Positions 7,399-16,051 of a stretch of 64,000 nt of DNA are shown in pieces (position 1 is the stretch's first letter; each line of letters starts with the position of its first letter). A program made the translations under genes and the position numbers. The notes under the pieces were generated by a model. It ran no database searches. It was given only the letters and a program-made list of their open reading frames with translations, and was not told the origin of the DNA. The DNA is from Psychrobacillus sp. OK032 (lineage in GTDB: Bacteria; Bacillota; Bacilli; Bacillales_A; Planococcaceae): contig NZ_FOGY01000009.1 in NCBI RefSeq assembly GCF_900111345.1, positions 178,753-242,752 on the forward strand. The letters are read 5' to 3'.

Positions 7399-9303
7399 GT
7401 GAATACGATGACATTTGAAAAGTTACAATACAACGAACTAAAGAGAATGGTGAAATTCCACTGTGTAAGTAGTTTAGGGAAGGAATTACTAGATAAGCTA
7501 CAACCTAGCACAAATAGTAAAGTTGTTAAAAATAGACTGAACGAGACGACAGAGGCAAGAAATATATTAAATGCAGAAAGTCATCTTCCACTGAAAGGAA
7601 TTAGAAATATAAATCATCAGATGGGGAAGCTTGAGAAGGGGATGATACTAAGTCCATCCGAATTAGTAGCTATTTCTGATTTTTTAAGAGGTTGTAGAAT
7701 AATAAAAAAGTTTATGATGGATAAAGAATTTTTTGCGCCTGTTTTACATGGTTATGCTTATTCAATGATGGAGTTTCAAGGCATTGAAGAAAATATTAAT
7801 TACTCGATTCGAGGAAATCGAGTAGATTCAGAAGCGAGTAAAGAGTTAAAGCGAATACGAAATCAAGTCGCTAAGACAGAAGAAAAAATAGAAGAACGCT
7901 TAAATAAATTTTTGAAAAGTAGTGCGAACAAAGAGTTTATTCAAGAATTCTTTATAAGTAAAAAAGATGATCGTTTTACGATTCCGATTAAAGCTTCTTA
8001 TAAAAATCAAGTGGAGGGCACGATTATCGAAGCTTCTTCAAAAGGGTCTACCGTATTTATTGAGCCATCTGCAATATCTAAATTAAATGCAGAGTTGGCC
8101 ACTTTAAAAGTAGAGGAGTCGATGGAAGAGTACCAAATTTTAGCCACCCTTTCAGGAAGTATTCTAGAGGAAATCAGACAGATCAATATCAATATCGAAC
8201 TGATTGCTCAGTATGATATGATTTTCGCAAAAGCGAAGTTTAGTAAAAGTATGGATGGAATCGAGCCAAAGTTAAATAATCATGGTTATATTAAGTTAAA
8301 GAATTGCAAGCATCCTCTTTTGCCCGGCAATATTGTACCACTAGATTTTGAAATTGGTAAAGATTATCGTAGTTTAATCATTACAGGGCCTAATGCTGGT
8401 GGTAAAACAGTGGTGTTGAAAACGATCGGTATATTAACTTTAGCCGTCATGTCAGGTTTTCATATCGCGGCAGATGAAGGTACGGAAATAGCTGTTTTTG
8501 ATCAGCTATTTGTGGATATTGGGGACAATCAAAGCATTGAAAATTCACTTAGTACTTTTTCATCTCATATGAAGAACATCTCAGAAATTATGAGTGCTTC
8601 AACGAATAACACATTACTTCTTTTTGACGAAATAGGTAGCGGTACAGAGCCGAATGAAGGGGCAGCGCTTGCTATCGCGATACTAGAAGAATTTTATCAA
8701 ATGGGCTGTATTACAGTTGCGACTACTCACTACGGAGAGATTAAGCGTTACTCAGAAATGCATAGTGACTTCATGAATGCTGCAATGCAATTTAACAGTG
8801 AGAAATTAGAGCCAATGTTTAAGCTTTTAATTGGCAAATCAGGAGATAGCAACGCACTTTGGATATCTAAAAAAATGAACTTGCGTGAGAAGGTGCTACA
8901 AAAAGCGCAGCATTATATAGAAAACAAAAATTATGACTTAGAGCGTGTAAGAGACAATAGAGTAAAAAAGCCAGTCCTAGACACTAACCAAGAGGAAATA
9001 ACTTATGCATTTGAAGTAGGGGATCGAGTAAAACTAACAGAGCACGATGATTTTGGCATTGTGTATGAGAAAAAAGACAATCTCAATAATGTGTTAGTAC
9101 TTTATAAAAATGAAATAGTAAAAGTAAATGCAAAAAGAATAGAACTGGAAGCGAGAGCAACCGATCTTTATCCAGAAGGATATGACTTAAATTCATTATT
9201 TGTAAGTTACGAAGAAAGAAAATTCCAACACGACATGGAAAGAGGTTCCAAAAAGGCATTGAAAAAAGTTTCCAAAGAAATGAAGAAAAGGCTCAGTGAA
9301 TAA
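7399..9303 (+). CDS. MutS2-like ATPase without Smr domain
   Basis: 634 residues from a GTG at 7399 preceded by AAGGAGG. Residues about 1-300 match the MutS2 core and clamp (EGTIIEASSKGSTVFIEP is the MutS2 signature region). The ATPase domain has Walker A GPNAGGKT (330-337), Walker B DE at 410-411 in LLLFDEIGSGTEPNEGAALA, and TTHYGEIK. Residues about 530-590 (FEVGDRVKLTEHDDFGIVYEKK) resemble the KOW-like domain of MutS2. Canonical MutS2 is about 780 residues and ends in an Smr endonuclease domain; here the protein stops after a basic tail. In B. subtilis MutS2 has been linked to collided ribosomes; a role of this shorter form on ribosomes or DNA is inference. It lies behind a structured RNA with a terminator. 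Confidence 0.88.
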   Translation: MNTMTFEKLQYNELKRMVKFHCVSSLGKELLDKLQPSTNSKVVKNRLNETTEARNILNAESHLPLKGIRNINHQMGKLEKGMILSPSELVAISDFLRGCRIIKKFMMDKEFFAPVLHGYAYSMMEFQGIEENINYSIRGNRVDSEASKELKRIRNQVAKTEEKIEERLNKFLKSSANKEFIQEFFISKKDDRFTIPIKASYKNQVEGTIIEASSKGSTVFIEPSAISKLNAELATLKVEESMEEYQILATLSGSILEEIRQININIELIAQYDMIFAKAKFSKSMDGIEPKLNNHGYIKLKNCKHPLLPGNIVPLDFEIGKDYRSLIITGPNAGGKTVVLKTIGILTLAVMSGFHIAADEGTEIAVFDQLFVDIGDNQSIENSLSTFSSHMKNISEIMSASTNNTLLLFDEIGSGTEPNEGAALAIAILEEFYQMGCITVATTHYGEIKRYSEMHSDFMNAAMQFNSEKLEPMFKLLIGKSGDSNALWISKKMNLREKVLQKAQHYIENKNYDLERVRDNRVKKPVLDTNQEEITYAFEVGDRVKLTEHDDFGIVYEKKDNLNNVLVLYKNEIVKVNAKRIELEARATDLYPEGYDLNSLFVSYEERKFQHDMERGSKKALKKVSKEMKKRLSE

Positions 9304-9412
9304 TACTTCCGGAAGCTTAGGTAAAAATAGTGCCCATTTTGGGTTAATTGATAGTTTAGAGGGTAGAATAATTAAGGAACTTTTATTAAATAAAATGTAA
9401 GGGGGAATTGGA

Positions 9413-9700
9413 ATGGAAGAAAAAATGGGTGGTATTGAAGTTGGCGAAATTCTTACCGTGATGGATGAAGATGATCGAGAGCAAGAAATAGAAGTGATTG
9501 GTCTATTAACGATTGAAGATAAGGAATATGCAGCGGTTGCATTTGCAGATGATGCCCAAGAAGAAACGGTAGAAGAGGTAGATGTGTTCTTTTTCCAAGT
9601 TATAGATGGAGAGGAACTAGCGGAAATCGAGACTGACACGGAATTCGAGGAAGTTTCTGCGGCATTTTTAGAAGCTCAAGAAGCCGTAGAAGGTGAATAA
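9413..9700 (+). CDS. DUF1292 family protein, copy 1
   Basis: 95 residues, very acidic, with the DUF1292 (YrzB-like) pattern GEILTVMDEDDREQEIEVIGLL followed by YAAVAF and VDVFFFQV. Function of the family is unknown; B. subtilis YrzB lies in a nuclease-related operon. GGGGGAATTGG precedes the ATG at 9413. A second, clearly related gene lies at 10575. Both pairs share DVFFF and the F.EVS.AF C-terminal segment, so they look like a local duplication. Confidence 0.85.
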   Translation: MEEKMGGIEVGEILTVMDEDDREQEIEVIGLLTIEDKEYAAVAFADDAQEETVEEVDVFFFQVIDGEELAEIETDTEFEEVSAAFLEAQEAVEGE

Positions 9701-9712
9701 AAAAGATATTGA

Positions 9713-9743
9713 AAAGAGAGGGAAATACTTCCTCTCTTTTTTT
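9713..9743. terminator. Bidirectional terminator
   Basis: AAGAGAGG..AA / TT.CCTCTCTT hairpin with A- and T-runs on the two sides; it separates the rightward DUF1292 gene and the leftward gene at 9742. Confidence 0.75.
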
Positions 9744-10029
9744 AGAGTAATCCCTCTCGACAGTCTGATTTCCCTTGAAATTTATTGTGTTTTTTAACCT
9801 CTGTTATTGTGTCTTCAATTTCTTTTATGTAATGCTCAAATAGAGGATGATTTCCTGATTCGCTAAAATTCTGTCGATCAATAGAATTTAGCAATGCAAT
9901 TATTCCTTTAAACTTTAAATCATCAGAAGATAGAACTTTAGATTCCCCCTCAATTTCCCCTTTTACTATTAACTCCCCATTGCTATCTTCCATTATAAAT
10001 GTAAATTTTTCTGTGTGATTTTGGTGCAT
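9742..10029 (-). CDS. Small hypothetical protein
   Basis: 95 residues, unrecognised. The ATG at 10029 has a good TTAGGAGTGAT ribosome site, and the reading frame ends at a shared terminator, which supports a real gene. The N-terminal half looks beta-rich (KFTFIMEDSNGELIVKGEIEGE) and the C-terminal half helical with charged residues. No signal or membrane segment. It sits convergent with the first DUF1292 gene and divergent from sspH. Confidence 0.65.
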   Translation of the reverse strand: MHQNHTEKFTFIMEDSNGELIVKGEIEGESKVLSSDDLKFKGIIALLNSIDRQNFSESGNHPLFEHYIKEIEDTITEVKKHNKFQGKSDCREGLL

Positions 10030-10176
10030 TTCAGATCACTCCTAACATAATAATCAAGTCCCTTAACATAATATATCCGAGATGAAGTGTTTTACTCACA
10101 CATCGTATTTACACTAGTATATCTAGGTGATTTTGAACAATATTATAACTAATGGAATTAGAAGGAGGTGGCTTCA

Positions 10177-10356
10177 ATGGATGTACAACGAGCACAAGAA
10201 ATTGTTTTTTCGCCTGAAATGATAAATGTTACTTACAATGGTGAAAACATTTATATCGAGCATGTGGATCGTCAAAATGGAACAGCTACAATCCATTTCC
10301 TTAAAGAACCAAGTGAGAAACAAAGTGTTTCTGCAACAAGCTTAGTGGAGCATTAA
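10177..10356 (+). CDS. sspH: H-type small acid-soluble spore protein
   Basis: 59 residues from the ATG at 10177 (MDVQRAQEIVFSPEMINV), matching SspH in length and pattern (QRA.EI..SP.M..VTYNG..IYI.HV). A GTG at 10168 would overlap the ribosome site GAAGGAGGTG and is rejected. Made in the developing forespore; a role in the spore core is known for the family, though it is not an alpha/beta SASP. AGTATA (near 10115) and CAATATTA (near 10137) about 16 bases apart could be a sigma-G promoter, weakly supported. It is direct evidence that the host forms spores. Confidence 0.92.
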   Translation: MDVQRAQEIVFSPEMINVTYNGENIYIEHVDRQNGTATIHFLKEPSEKQSVSATSLVEH

Positions 10357-10396
10357 TTTAGACCATTATTTCGCTTTAAGTAAATCACCATTTTCC

Positions 10397-10447
10397 AAAC
10401 TGCACACCAATTGTGAGGTTTATACTATTGATTGGGTGTGCAGTTTT
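10397..10447 (+). terminator. Terminator after sspH
   Basis: AAACTGCACACCAAT pairs with ATTGGGTGTGCAGTTT across a loop of about 20 bases, followed by a T-run. Confidence 0.8.
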
Positions 10448-10574
10448 CTACGTACTGAGCGGTACATGATTGGTCTCTGTAAATTTTTGTGTTGCTAAAA
10501 AACCTGTAATATTGGATAATCCAAAAGAGAGTTGTAAGGAGAGTTTAAAGATTTTAGGAGAGTAGGAGTTTAGA

Positions 10575-10844
10575 ATGGAACAAAATCAAGAGAAAATTGA
10601 AGTTGGACAAATTTTTACAGTGCTAGATGAAAACGATCAAGAGCAAGAAATGGAAGTGCTCGGATTGCTTACTGTTGAAGAAACGGATTACGCTGCTGTA
10701 GGCTTTGTAGAAGATATTCAATCTGAATCGGACGAAGACATTGATGTGTTCTTTTTCCGAGTAGATGATGAGGAGTTATCTTTTATAGATACAGATGAGG
10801 AATTTGAAAAAGTATCTTCGGCATTTTCGGAAGTTGAGCAATAG
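10575..10844 (+). CDS. DUF1292 family protein, copy 2
   Basis: 89 residues, acidic, close paralogue of 9413-9700: GQIFTVLDENDQEQEMEVLGLL, then YAAVGFVEDIQ and IDVFFFRV. GGAGAGTAGGAG precedes the ATG. Its own terminator follows. No function is known for the family. The two copies flank the hypothetical gene at 9742 and sspH. Confidence 0.85.
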   Translation: MEQNQEKIEVGQIFTVLDENDQEQEMEVLGLLTVEETDYAAVGFVEDIQSESDEDIDVFFFRVDDEELSFIDTDEEFEKVSSAFSEVEQ

Positions 10845-10858
10845 GTGATTTTATAAAA

Positions 10859-10894
10859 AAGGAAGGGCTTATTAAAGCCCTTCCTTTTTTTTTT
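10859..10894 (+). terminator. Terminator after second DUF1292 gene
   Basis: AAGGAAGGGCTT / AAGCCCTTCCTT hairpin and a run of ten T. Confidence 0.85.
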
Positions 10895-10988
10895 GGAGGA
10901 ATGTTCTCCATACAACAAACATAGAATCTAAAGAATTGTGCATGAGCACCAAGAAAGGGAGAGAATAACATAAATATAAAATCTTTTG

Positions 10989-11017
10989 TTCACAATTTAC
11001 TGAATATATTGTACAAT
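10989..11017 (+). promoter_or_regulatory. Sigma-A-like promoter of the SLH protein
   Basis: TTCACA (10989-10994), 17 bases, TACAAT (11012-11017), 30 bases ahead of the start codon. Confidence 0.55.
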
Positions 11018-11046
11018 TTAAAGAATACGAGTTTAGGAGGATTATT

Positions 11047-13281
11047 TTGGTGAAATTAAAAACAATTGGTATCACATTAGTTTCTTCGGCCTTATCATTG
11101 GGAATACTTTCTACTTCGGTCAGTGCTTCAACTTTAGCGAATGGACAACCTGAAAAGGTGCAAATTCAAGTCGCTGCAACAGAAACAGTTTTCACAAAAA
11201 ACGATTTAATCAAGAGGTTTCATGAGTTATTCCCGAAACAATTTGACTTTTTAACAAGTAGTGATTTTCATATGAATGGTAGTCATTTTTATCCGGAAGA
11301 TGATACACTACGCTATAATTTATCCTTTACAAAGGTAATTGATGGTAAGCGATTGTATGGTGATGTAGGGTTTGTTGGAGAGAAATTAGAAATTGAGAAT
11401 TTTTACTATCAGCCTACAAATGAAAAAGAAGCTTTATTTCCCGCTAAGGTCTCAAAAGAAGAGGCTAGAAAAATTGCAGATAATTTCATGAAGAAATTTC
11501 TTAAAGAAGAGGAATATCAATTAGAAGCAAATCAATATAACTATTATCCACAGCAAATATTAACAGAACCAATTCGTTATTCATTTTCTTTTGCTCGTAC
11601 GAAAAACCAAGTAGCAATAACTGATCAAAGAATAGAAGTAACTGTTCTTGGAAATGGTGAAGTCGTTAGTTTTTACAAAAATTCCGCGAAGTTAGACTCG
11701 CCAACCTACGATGATGTTAAACCGATCAAAGACAAAAATGATATTTTGAAGAACGTAAAAGAAAATCTTTCTGTAGATTTGCAATATCAAATAAATATGG
11801 ATTACAGAACGGGAGAAAGTAGTGTGCAACTTGTTTACCTACCAACATCAAAAATGCGTGGAGTAAACGCAATTTCAGGTGAATATTTAACTGCAGATGG
11901 GTACTCCGCAGACTTTCCAGAGAAAACAAAATTAGAAAAAGTCTCAGCTAATCCACTTCCGCCAAGAAAGAATGGTATTACGGTAGAAGAAGCAAAGAAA
12001 GTTGCAGAACAATTACTTAGTGTTAAATCCGATAAGGTCAAGTTATCCATTGAATCGATTAGCGAAATGGAAAACTATAACGGACAGGATGTAATCAGCA
12101 TTCAGTATATGTACCAATATGCGAATGGTGGATTTGGATCGAATTTAGAAATTAATAAACAGACAGGAGAAATTATTCAATATCACAATATGACAAGTGA
12201 TATTCTACAACAAACTGGAGAGAAGCCTAATAAAGAGAATGCTATCTCCAAAGAAGAAGCTCTTGAGCAAGCGGTCAAATATGCAAAGGAATGGATTCCT
12301 TCTTACTTACACAACTATGCTATGCCTGTAGATGAACCGTACTCTGATGACAGATTAGGTACGTATCACTTCACTTTCCCAAGAGTTGTAAATGGTATTA
12401 TGGTGATGGGAGATCAAATTAGTGTGGGGATAGCTGCTGATGGCTCTTTAAATAGTTTGAATGTAAATAGTTATCAAAAGGTAGAAAACTGGCCATCAAA
12501 TGATAAAGTTATTTCGGAGGAAAACGCAAAAACTATTTTGAAAGATGCACTAAGCCTAAAATTGAATTATATGAAAAAAGATTATAAACAGGAGAATAAA
12601 CATTATGATCTAGTATACGTACCTGTATTTAACGAAGATCCGTTTACTTTCTTGGATGCTAATACGGGGAAATGGAATAACTTGAATGGTATAGAAAATA
12701 CAACTGTTATTTCTCACCCTTGGGCAGAAGAGGAACTTAATTATCTGATTAACGCCAAAATTTTAGACGTAAAAGATAGTAAAAAATTTAATGGAGATGC
12801 TGCTATTTCGAAAGGGGAAGCAATAAAAGTAATTATGAATTCCCTCACTTATTTTTATGCAGGCGGCTATTATGGTGAAAGAGAAAACTTAAAGCAAACT
12901 TTTGATAATATTGATCCTAAACATCCTCTGTATCAACCGATAGAGCGTGCAGTTGAAATGGGCATTATTAAACCAACTAGTAAGACTTTTGATGTGGACT
13001 CTCCTATTAAAAGAGAGGAAGTAGCAGCTTGGTATATACGCGTTCTAGGACTCGAGCAAGCAGCTAAACATAGTGATATTTATAAACTTGGCTTTGCAGA
13101 TGCAAATAAAGTACAAAAAGAATACACTGGCTATGTTGCTCTAGCAAACTCAATGGGAATACTAGAGTCTGATAAAAATAACTTTAACCCGGCTCGAGAA
13201 GTAACGTATGCAGAGTTAGCAGTTTCAACGATTCGCTTAGCTCATGAAATGGCCGAAAAAAGAAATGGCTTTTATTATTAA
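11047..13281 (+). CDS. Exported YcdB/YcdC-domain protein with SLH domains
   Basis: 744 residues. Signal peptide at residues about 1-28 (VKLKTIGITLVSSALSLGILS then SVSAS). Residues about 40-540 hold YcdB/YcdC-type (PepSY-related) units, seen as repeats such as SKEEARKIADNFMKKF, TVEEAKKVAEQLL, SKEEALEQAVKYAKEW. Residues about 560-735 are three S-layer homology units (AEEELNYLINAKIL, YQPIERAVEMGII, TGYVALANSMGIL). It should be secreted and bound to cell-wall pyruvylated polymer. Its activity is unknown. Start is TTG 11047 (six bases after AGGAGG) or GTG 11050, adding or losing one residue. Monocistronic with a terminator behind it. Confidence 0.88.
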   Translation: MVKLKTIGITLVSSALSLGILSTSVSASTLANGQPEKVQIQVAATETVFTKNDLIKRFHELFPKQFDFLTSSDFHMNGSHFYPEDDTLRYNLSFTKVIDGKRLYGDVGFVGEKLEIENFYYQPTNEKEALFPAKVSKEEARKIADNFMKKFLKEEEYQLEANQYNYYPQQILTEPIRYSFSFARTKNQVAITDQRIEVTVLGNGEVVSFYKNSAKLDSPTYDDVKPIKDKNDILKNVKENLSVDLQYQINMDYRTGESSVQLVYLPTSKMRGVNAISGEYLTADGYSADFPEKTKLEKVSANPLPPRKNGITVEEAKKVAEQLLSVKSDKVKLSIESISEMENYNGQDVISIQYMYQYANGGFGSNLEINKQTGEIIQYHNMTSDILQQTGEKPNKENAISKEEALEQAVKYAKEWIPSYLHNYAMPVDEPYSDDRLGTYHFTFPRVVNGIMVMGDQISVGIAADGSLNSLNVNSYQKVENWPSNDKVISEENAKTILKDALSLKLNYMKKDYKQENKHYDLVYVPVFNEDPFTFLDANTGKWNNLNGIENTTVISHPWAEEELNYLINAKILDVKDSKKFNGDAAISKGEAIKVIMNSLTYFYAGGYYGERENLKQTFDNIDPKHPLYQPIERAVEMGIIKPTSKTFDVDSPIKREEVAAWYIRVLGLEQAAKHSDIYKLGFADANKVQKEYTGYVALANSMGILESDKNNFNPAREVTYAELAVSTIRLAHEMAEKRNGFYY

Positions 13282-13314
13282 CTATATAAGTTAAACTTCT
13301 GAAGACTTCCGCCG

Positions 13315-13342
13315 TGTATTTATTCATACGGTGGAAGTTTTT
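13315..13342 (+). terminator. Terminator after SLH protein gene
   Basis: ACTTCCGCCGT / ACGGTGGAAGT hairpin followed by TTTTT. Confidence 0.8.
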
Positions 13343-13372
13343 ACTTTTTGACTAAATAAAGGTGGAGATCGT

Positions 13373-13702
13373 GTGAGAATAACTGTTGGCATTCTCTCTA
13401 TTTTATTTGGAACAATATTGACAAATATAACTATCAATTCTCGTAGCTTTATAGAAAATATTATTTCACATGCCTATGGTGTAGTTTTTATCATATTAGG
13501 TGCAATACTTCTAATTCATAGGAAAAACAAAAAAGGAAAAGTATATGCTAGACCAATGGGGATAGCGATTGCTATGAGCATATATGGGATTGTAATGATA
13601 CTAAAGCCGGTCCTAACTTCTAGTGCTGGATTAGTAGGATTGGGAGTATTTTTTTTAATTGTCGGTTTGATTTTAGCATTGGTTGATTATTTGGAGGAAT
13701 AA
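13373..13702 (+). CDS. Small integral membrane protein
   Basis: 109 residues from a GTG at 13373 preceded by GGTGGAG. About four hydrophobic segments (residues about 5-20, 30-50, 62-80, 85-105) and a short basic loop (HRKNKKGKVYARP). No known family was recognised. It stands alone between a terminator and a 390-base gap. Confidence 0.6.
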   Translation: MRITVGILSILFGTILTNITINSRSFIENIISHAYGVVFIILGAILLIHRKNKKGKVYARPMGIAIAMSIYGIVMILKPVLTSSAGLVGLGVFFLIVGLILALVDYLEE

Positions 13703-14093
13703 TACATAGTTGATTTAATAAAACATTTCAGAATACTGAAAGAAGACAAAAGCATCGATGCGCTAACAGAACGGCAATACTTTTCTTCATGTACTTTATC
13801 TCCCCTAACATTAATATTGTTCTACTTTCTTTATTATAGTCAGCTATTTTTTGAGCTTGCAAGTACATATGGGGATAGTTGGTAAAAATGGTGCTTTAGA
13901 AATCCTCGATAGTAATGAGACTAAATGCCGTAATTTCCCAAAAAAAGATGTGTAAAATGGGAAAGAGGTAATGGTTTGATTTGCTATACCCAGTTCCTGG
14001 ATAAAGCAGAAAAGCAGATTAGTATACATTTTATATAGGTACCGGTACTCTAAATATAGAATGTGCATAACTTTTTAAAAAGGAGATAAAAAA
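13703..14093. other. Intergenic region before yoxD
   Basis: No gene can be supported. It holds a perfect 10-base palindrome GTACCGGTAC at about 14039-14048 and the AAAAGGAG ribosome site of yoxD at the right end. The reading frames inside have no ribosome site or family match. Confidence 0.4.
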
Positions 14094-14810
14094 ATGCAAA
14101 CAATTACTGGTAAAACTGCTCTTATTACAGGAGCGGGTCGTGGGATAGGAAAAGCAACAGCAATCGCATTTGCTAAAGAAGGTATTCACGTTGGACTACT
14201 CGCTCGTACGATTGAAAACTTAGAACGAGTAGCAGCCGAATTAAAAGATTTCGGAGTTAAGGTTTCCATCGCAACCGCAGACGTTGCAGATATGGAATCC
14301 GTCAACCAAGCGGTAGAGAAGATTAAAGCTGAACTTGGTTCCATCGATATTTTAGTAAATAGTGCAGGCATTAGTAAATTCGGTAATTTCCTTGAACTTG
14401 ATCCAGCCGAATGGGCAAAAATTATTCAAGTAAATGTAATGGGTACTTATTATGTAACACGAGCGGTATTACCTGAAATGATCGAAAGAAAAACAGGAGA
14501 TATCATTAACATTTCATCCACTGCTGGCCAAAAAGGTGCACCAGTAACGAGTGCATATAGTGCATCAAAAGCCGCTGTTATCGCATTAAGTGAATCATTA
14601 ATGCTAGAAGTAAGAAAGCATAATATACGTGTCGTTACACTAACGCCAAGCACAGTTGCTACAGATATGGCAGTCGAGCTGAACCTAACCGATGGTAATC
14701 CAGAAAAAGTAATGCAACCGGAAGATCTAGCAGACTTCATGGTCGCACAACTTAAAATGAACCCAAGAATCCTGCTAAAAAGTGCGGGATTATGGTCAAC
14801 AAATCCATAA
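14094..14810 (+). CDS. yoxD: 3-ketoacyl-ACP reductase-like SDR, YoxD type
   Basis: 238 residues, the same length as B. subtilis YoxD and very similar at both ends ([20 protein letters not shown]; final [12 protein letters not shown]). Rossmann motif GAGRGIG at 14-20, NSAG motif, catalytic Ser (ISS), Tyr and Lys in SAYSASK. It should be an NADPH-dependent reductase of 3-oxo substrates; the natural substrate is unknown. AAAAGGAG precedes the ATG. It is followed by a terminator. A decayed copy of its 3' end lies at 15629-15750. Confidence 0.9.
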   Translation: MQTITGKTALITGAGRGIGKATAIAFAKEGIHVGLLARTIENLERVAAELKDFGVKVSIATADVADMESVNQAVEKIKAELGSIDILVNSAGISKFGNFLELDPAEWAKIIQVNVMGTYYVTRAVLPEMIERKTGDIINISSTAGQKGAPVTSAYSASKAAVIALSESLMLEVRKHNIRVVTLTPSTVATDMAVELNLTDGNPEKVMQPEDLADFMVAQLKMNPRILLKSAGLWSTNP

Positions 14811-14814
14811 AAGG

Positions 14815-14851
14815 AAAAGGGAAAAGCGTCAATATTGCTTTTCCCTTTTTT
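14815..14851 (+). terminator. Terminator after yoxD
   Basis: AAAAGGGAAAAGC / GCTTTTCCCTTTT hairpin with a T-run. Confidence 0.8.
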
Positions 14852-14967
14852 ATAGCTATCTATTACCAGTAGGTGTTTAGTAGATGGAAAATGAGCATGA
14901 TTGCGAGAATTTAGGGGATAGTGTAAGATAGTTTTTGTGAAAAAAGATACATAAGCGGGTGGATAAA

Positions 14968-15606
14968 ATGCACTACCATGGAAGGCTATCGGCAATTGGA
15001 GTGGTTCTATTATTTAATCTACTTCGTTATTTATATTATCATCAATATTTAGCATTGCCTTTTAAATGGAATTTTTTCATTTTGACGTTCATCTTCTTAG
15101 TTATCGCTTGGTGGTCTGGAAAGCAATTTGATAACGTAAAATACATGTCTGAAAGAGATCCATTAACCGGTACATATAATCGTCGCACTGTAGAGCAAAC
15201 TTTCCAAAAACTTGCGAGAGTATGTGATCAAAAGAATCAATCACTAGGAATTATTATGTTGGATCTTAATAACTTTAAAGAAGTGAACGATGAATATGGA
15301 CACCAAAAGGGTGATGAATTGCTGATACACACTGCATCAACATTAAATCATTATGTTACGAAAGACGATTTAGTTGCGAGATGGGGTGGGGACGAATTTA
15401 TAATTTTAGCACCCAACATAAAAGAAGACTTTGCGGACGATTATGTACAGAAACTTCAAAGAGTTATTAAGGAGAAAAGTTCTGAGACCTTTACGAATGT
15501 TGGGGCTTCCATAGGGTATGCAATTTATCCCGGGCAAGGTGACAATTTTCAAAAGTTAATCCAAGAAGCTGATACAAAAATGTATAAAGAAAAAAAGGAA
15601 AAGTGA
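14968..15606 (+). CDS. Membrane-bound GGDEF (diguanylate cyclase) protein
   Basis: About 212 residues from the ATG at 14968; the GTG at 14959 overlaps the likely GGGTGG ribosome site. Two hydrophobic segments (residues about 8-26 and 36-50) are followed by a complete GGDEF domain: RDPLTGTYNRR, MLDLNNFKEVND and WGGDEF with GGDEF at 140-144. It should make cyclic di-GMP. The product-inhibition site RxxD that normally precedes LVAR.GGDEF reads TKDD, so the inhibitory Arg is absent. It has no sensor domain beyond the short membrane part. It lies between yoxD and the yoxD remnant. Confidence 0.85.
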   Translation: MHYHGRLSAIGVVLLFNLLRYLYYHQYLALPFKWNFFILTFIFLVIAWWSGKQFDNVKYMSERDPLTGTYNRRTVEQTFQKLARVCDQKNQSLGIIMLDLNNFKEVNDEYGHQKGDELLIHTASTLNHYVTKDDLVARWGGDEFIILAPNIKEDFADDYVQKLQRVIKEKSSETFTNVGASIGYAIYPGQGDNFQKLIQEADTKMYKEKKEK

Positions 15607-15627
15607 CTATGTGGCTTTTCCTTTTTT
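15591..15627 (+). terminator. Terminator overlapping the end of the GGDEF gene
   Basis: AAAAAAGGAAAAG / CTTTTCCTTTTTT hairpin; its left arm encodes the last codons (KEKKEK). Confidence 0.75.
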
Positions 15628-15628
15628 A

Positions 15629-15750
15629 TATTGCAATCGAACTAAACTTAACCGATGTATCCAGAAAATCTCGCAGAATTTATGGTTGCTCAGCTTAAAT
15701 ATCCAAGAATCCTGCATAAATCGGCTGAATTGTGGTCGACAAATACATAA
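15629..15750 (+). pseudogene. Decayed fragment of a second yoxD copy
   Basis: The bases from GCAATCGAACTAAACTTAAC through GTGGTCGACAAATACATAA follow yoxD 14667-14810 step by step (GCAGTCGAGCTGAACCTAAC ... TTATGGTCAACAAATCCATAA), including the final stop. About 20 bases are missing in the middle (around CCAGAAAA), which breaks the frame, and many positions have drifted. There is no start codon and a terminator lies in front. It is the leftover of a former tandem duplication or of an ancestral second gene. Confidence 0.85.
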
Positions 15751-15783
15751 ATAATAACAACGAAATTCTTTTTTGAAATAGTA

Positions 15784-15812
15784 TTGCAAATTTTTAGATA
15801 ATACTGTAAGGT
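15784..15812 (+). promoter_or_regulatory. Promoter of the metE riboswitch transcript
   Basis: TTGCAA (15784-15789), 17 bases, TAAGGT (15807-15812), about 40 bases before the SAM aptamer. Confidence 0.5.
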
Positions 15813-15851
15813 TATCAGTAATCAAAAAATAACAAAATTTAATAGTTTTTC

Positions 15852-15957
15852 TTATCTAGAGAGGTATAGGGACTGGCCCGATGACACCTCAGCAACCGCC
15901 TGTTATGGCACGGTGCTAATTCCAGCAAGTCGGTAAAACGACTTGATAGATGAGGAA
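15852..15957 (+). ncRNA. SAM-I (S-box) riboswitch, first of a tandem pair
   Basis: Contains the S-box core: GAGGTATAGGGACTGGCCC, CAGCAACCGCC, GGTGCTAATTCCAGC, and closing GATAGATGAGG. SAM binding is expected to favour the terminator that follows at 15975, so methionine-replete cells shut off metE. Confidence 0.95.
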
Positions 15958-15974
15958 ATGACTTCTTCATATGA

Positions 15975-16018
15975 AGAGTCTGCTCCTTAATTTACTATCA
16001 GGAGCAGACTCTTTTTTT
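15975..16018 (+). terminator. Terminator of the SAM riboswitch
   Basis: AGAGTCTGCTCCT (15975-15987) pairs with AGGAGCAGACTCT (16000-16012), then seven T. Confidence 0.9.
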
Positions 16019-16051
16019 ATACAATTACAATATATAGTATGTTATCGATAA

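Noticed and set aside
13844..14068. Leftward 74-residue frame in the gap before yoxD
   Set aside because: No ribosome site, no terminator, no recognisable pattern; the region is left as intergenic.
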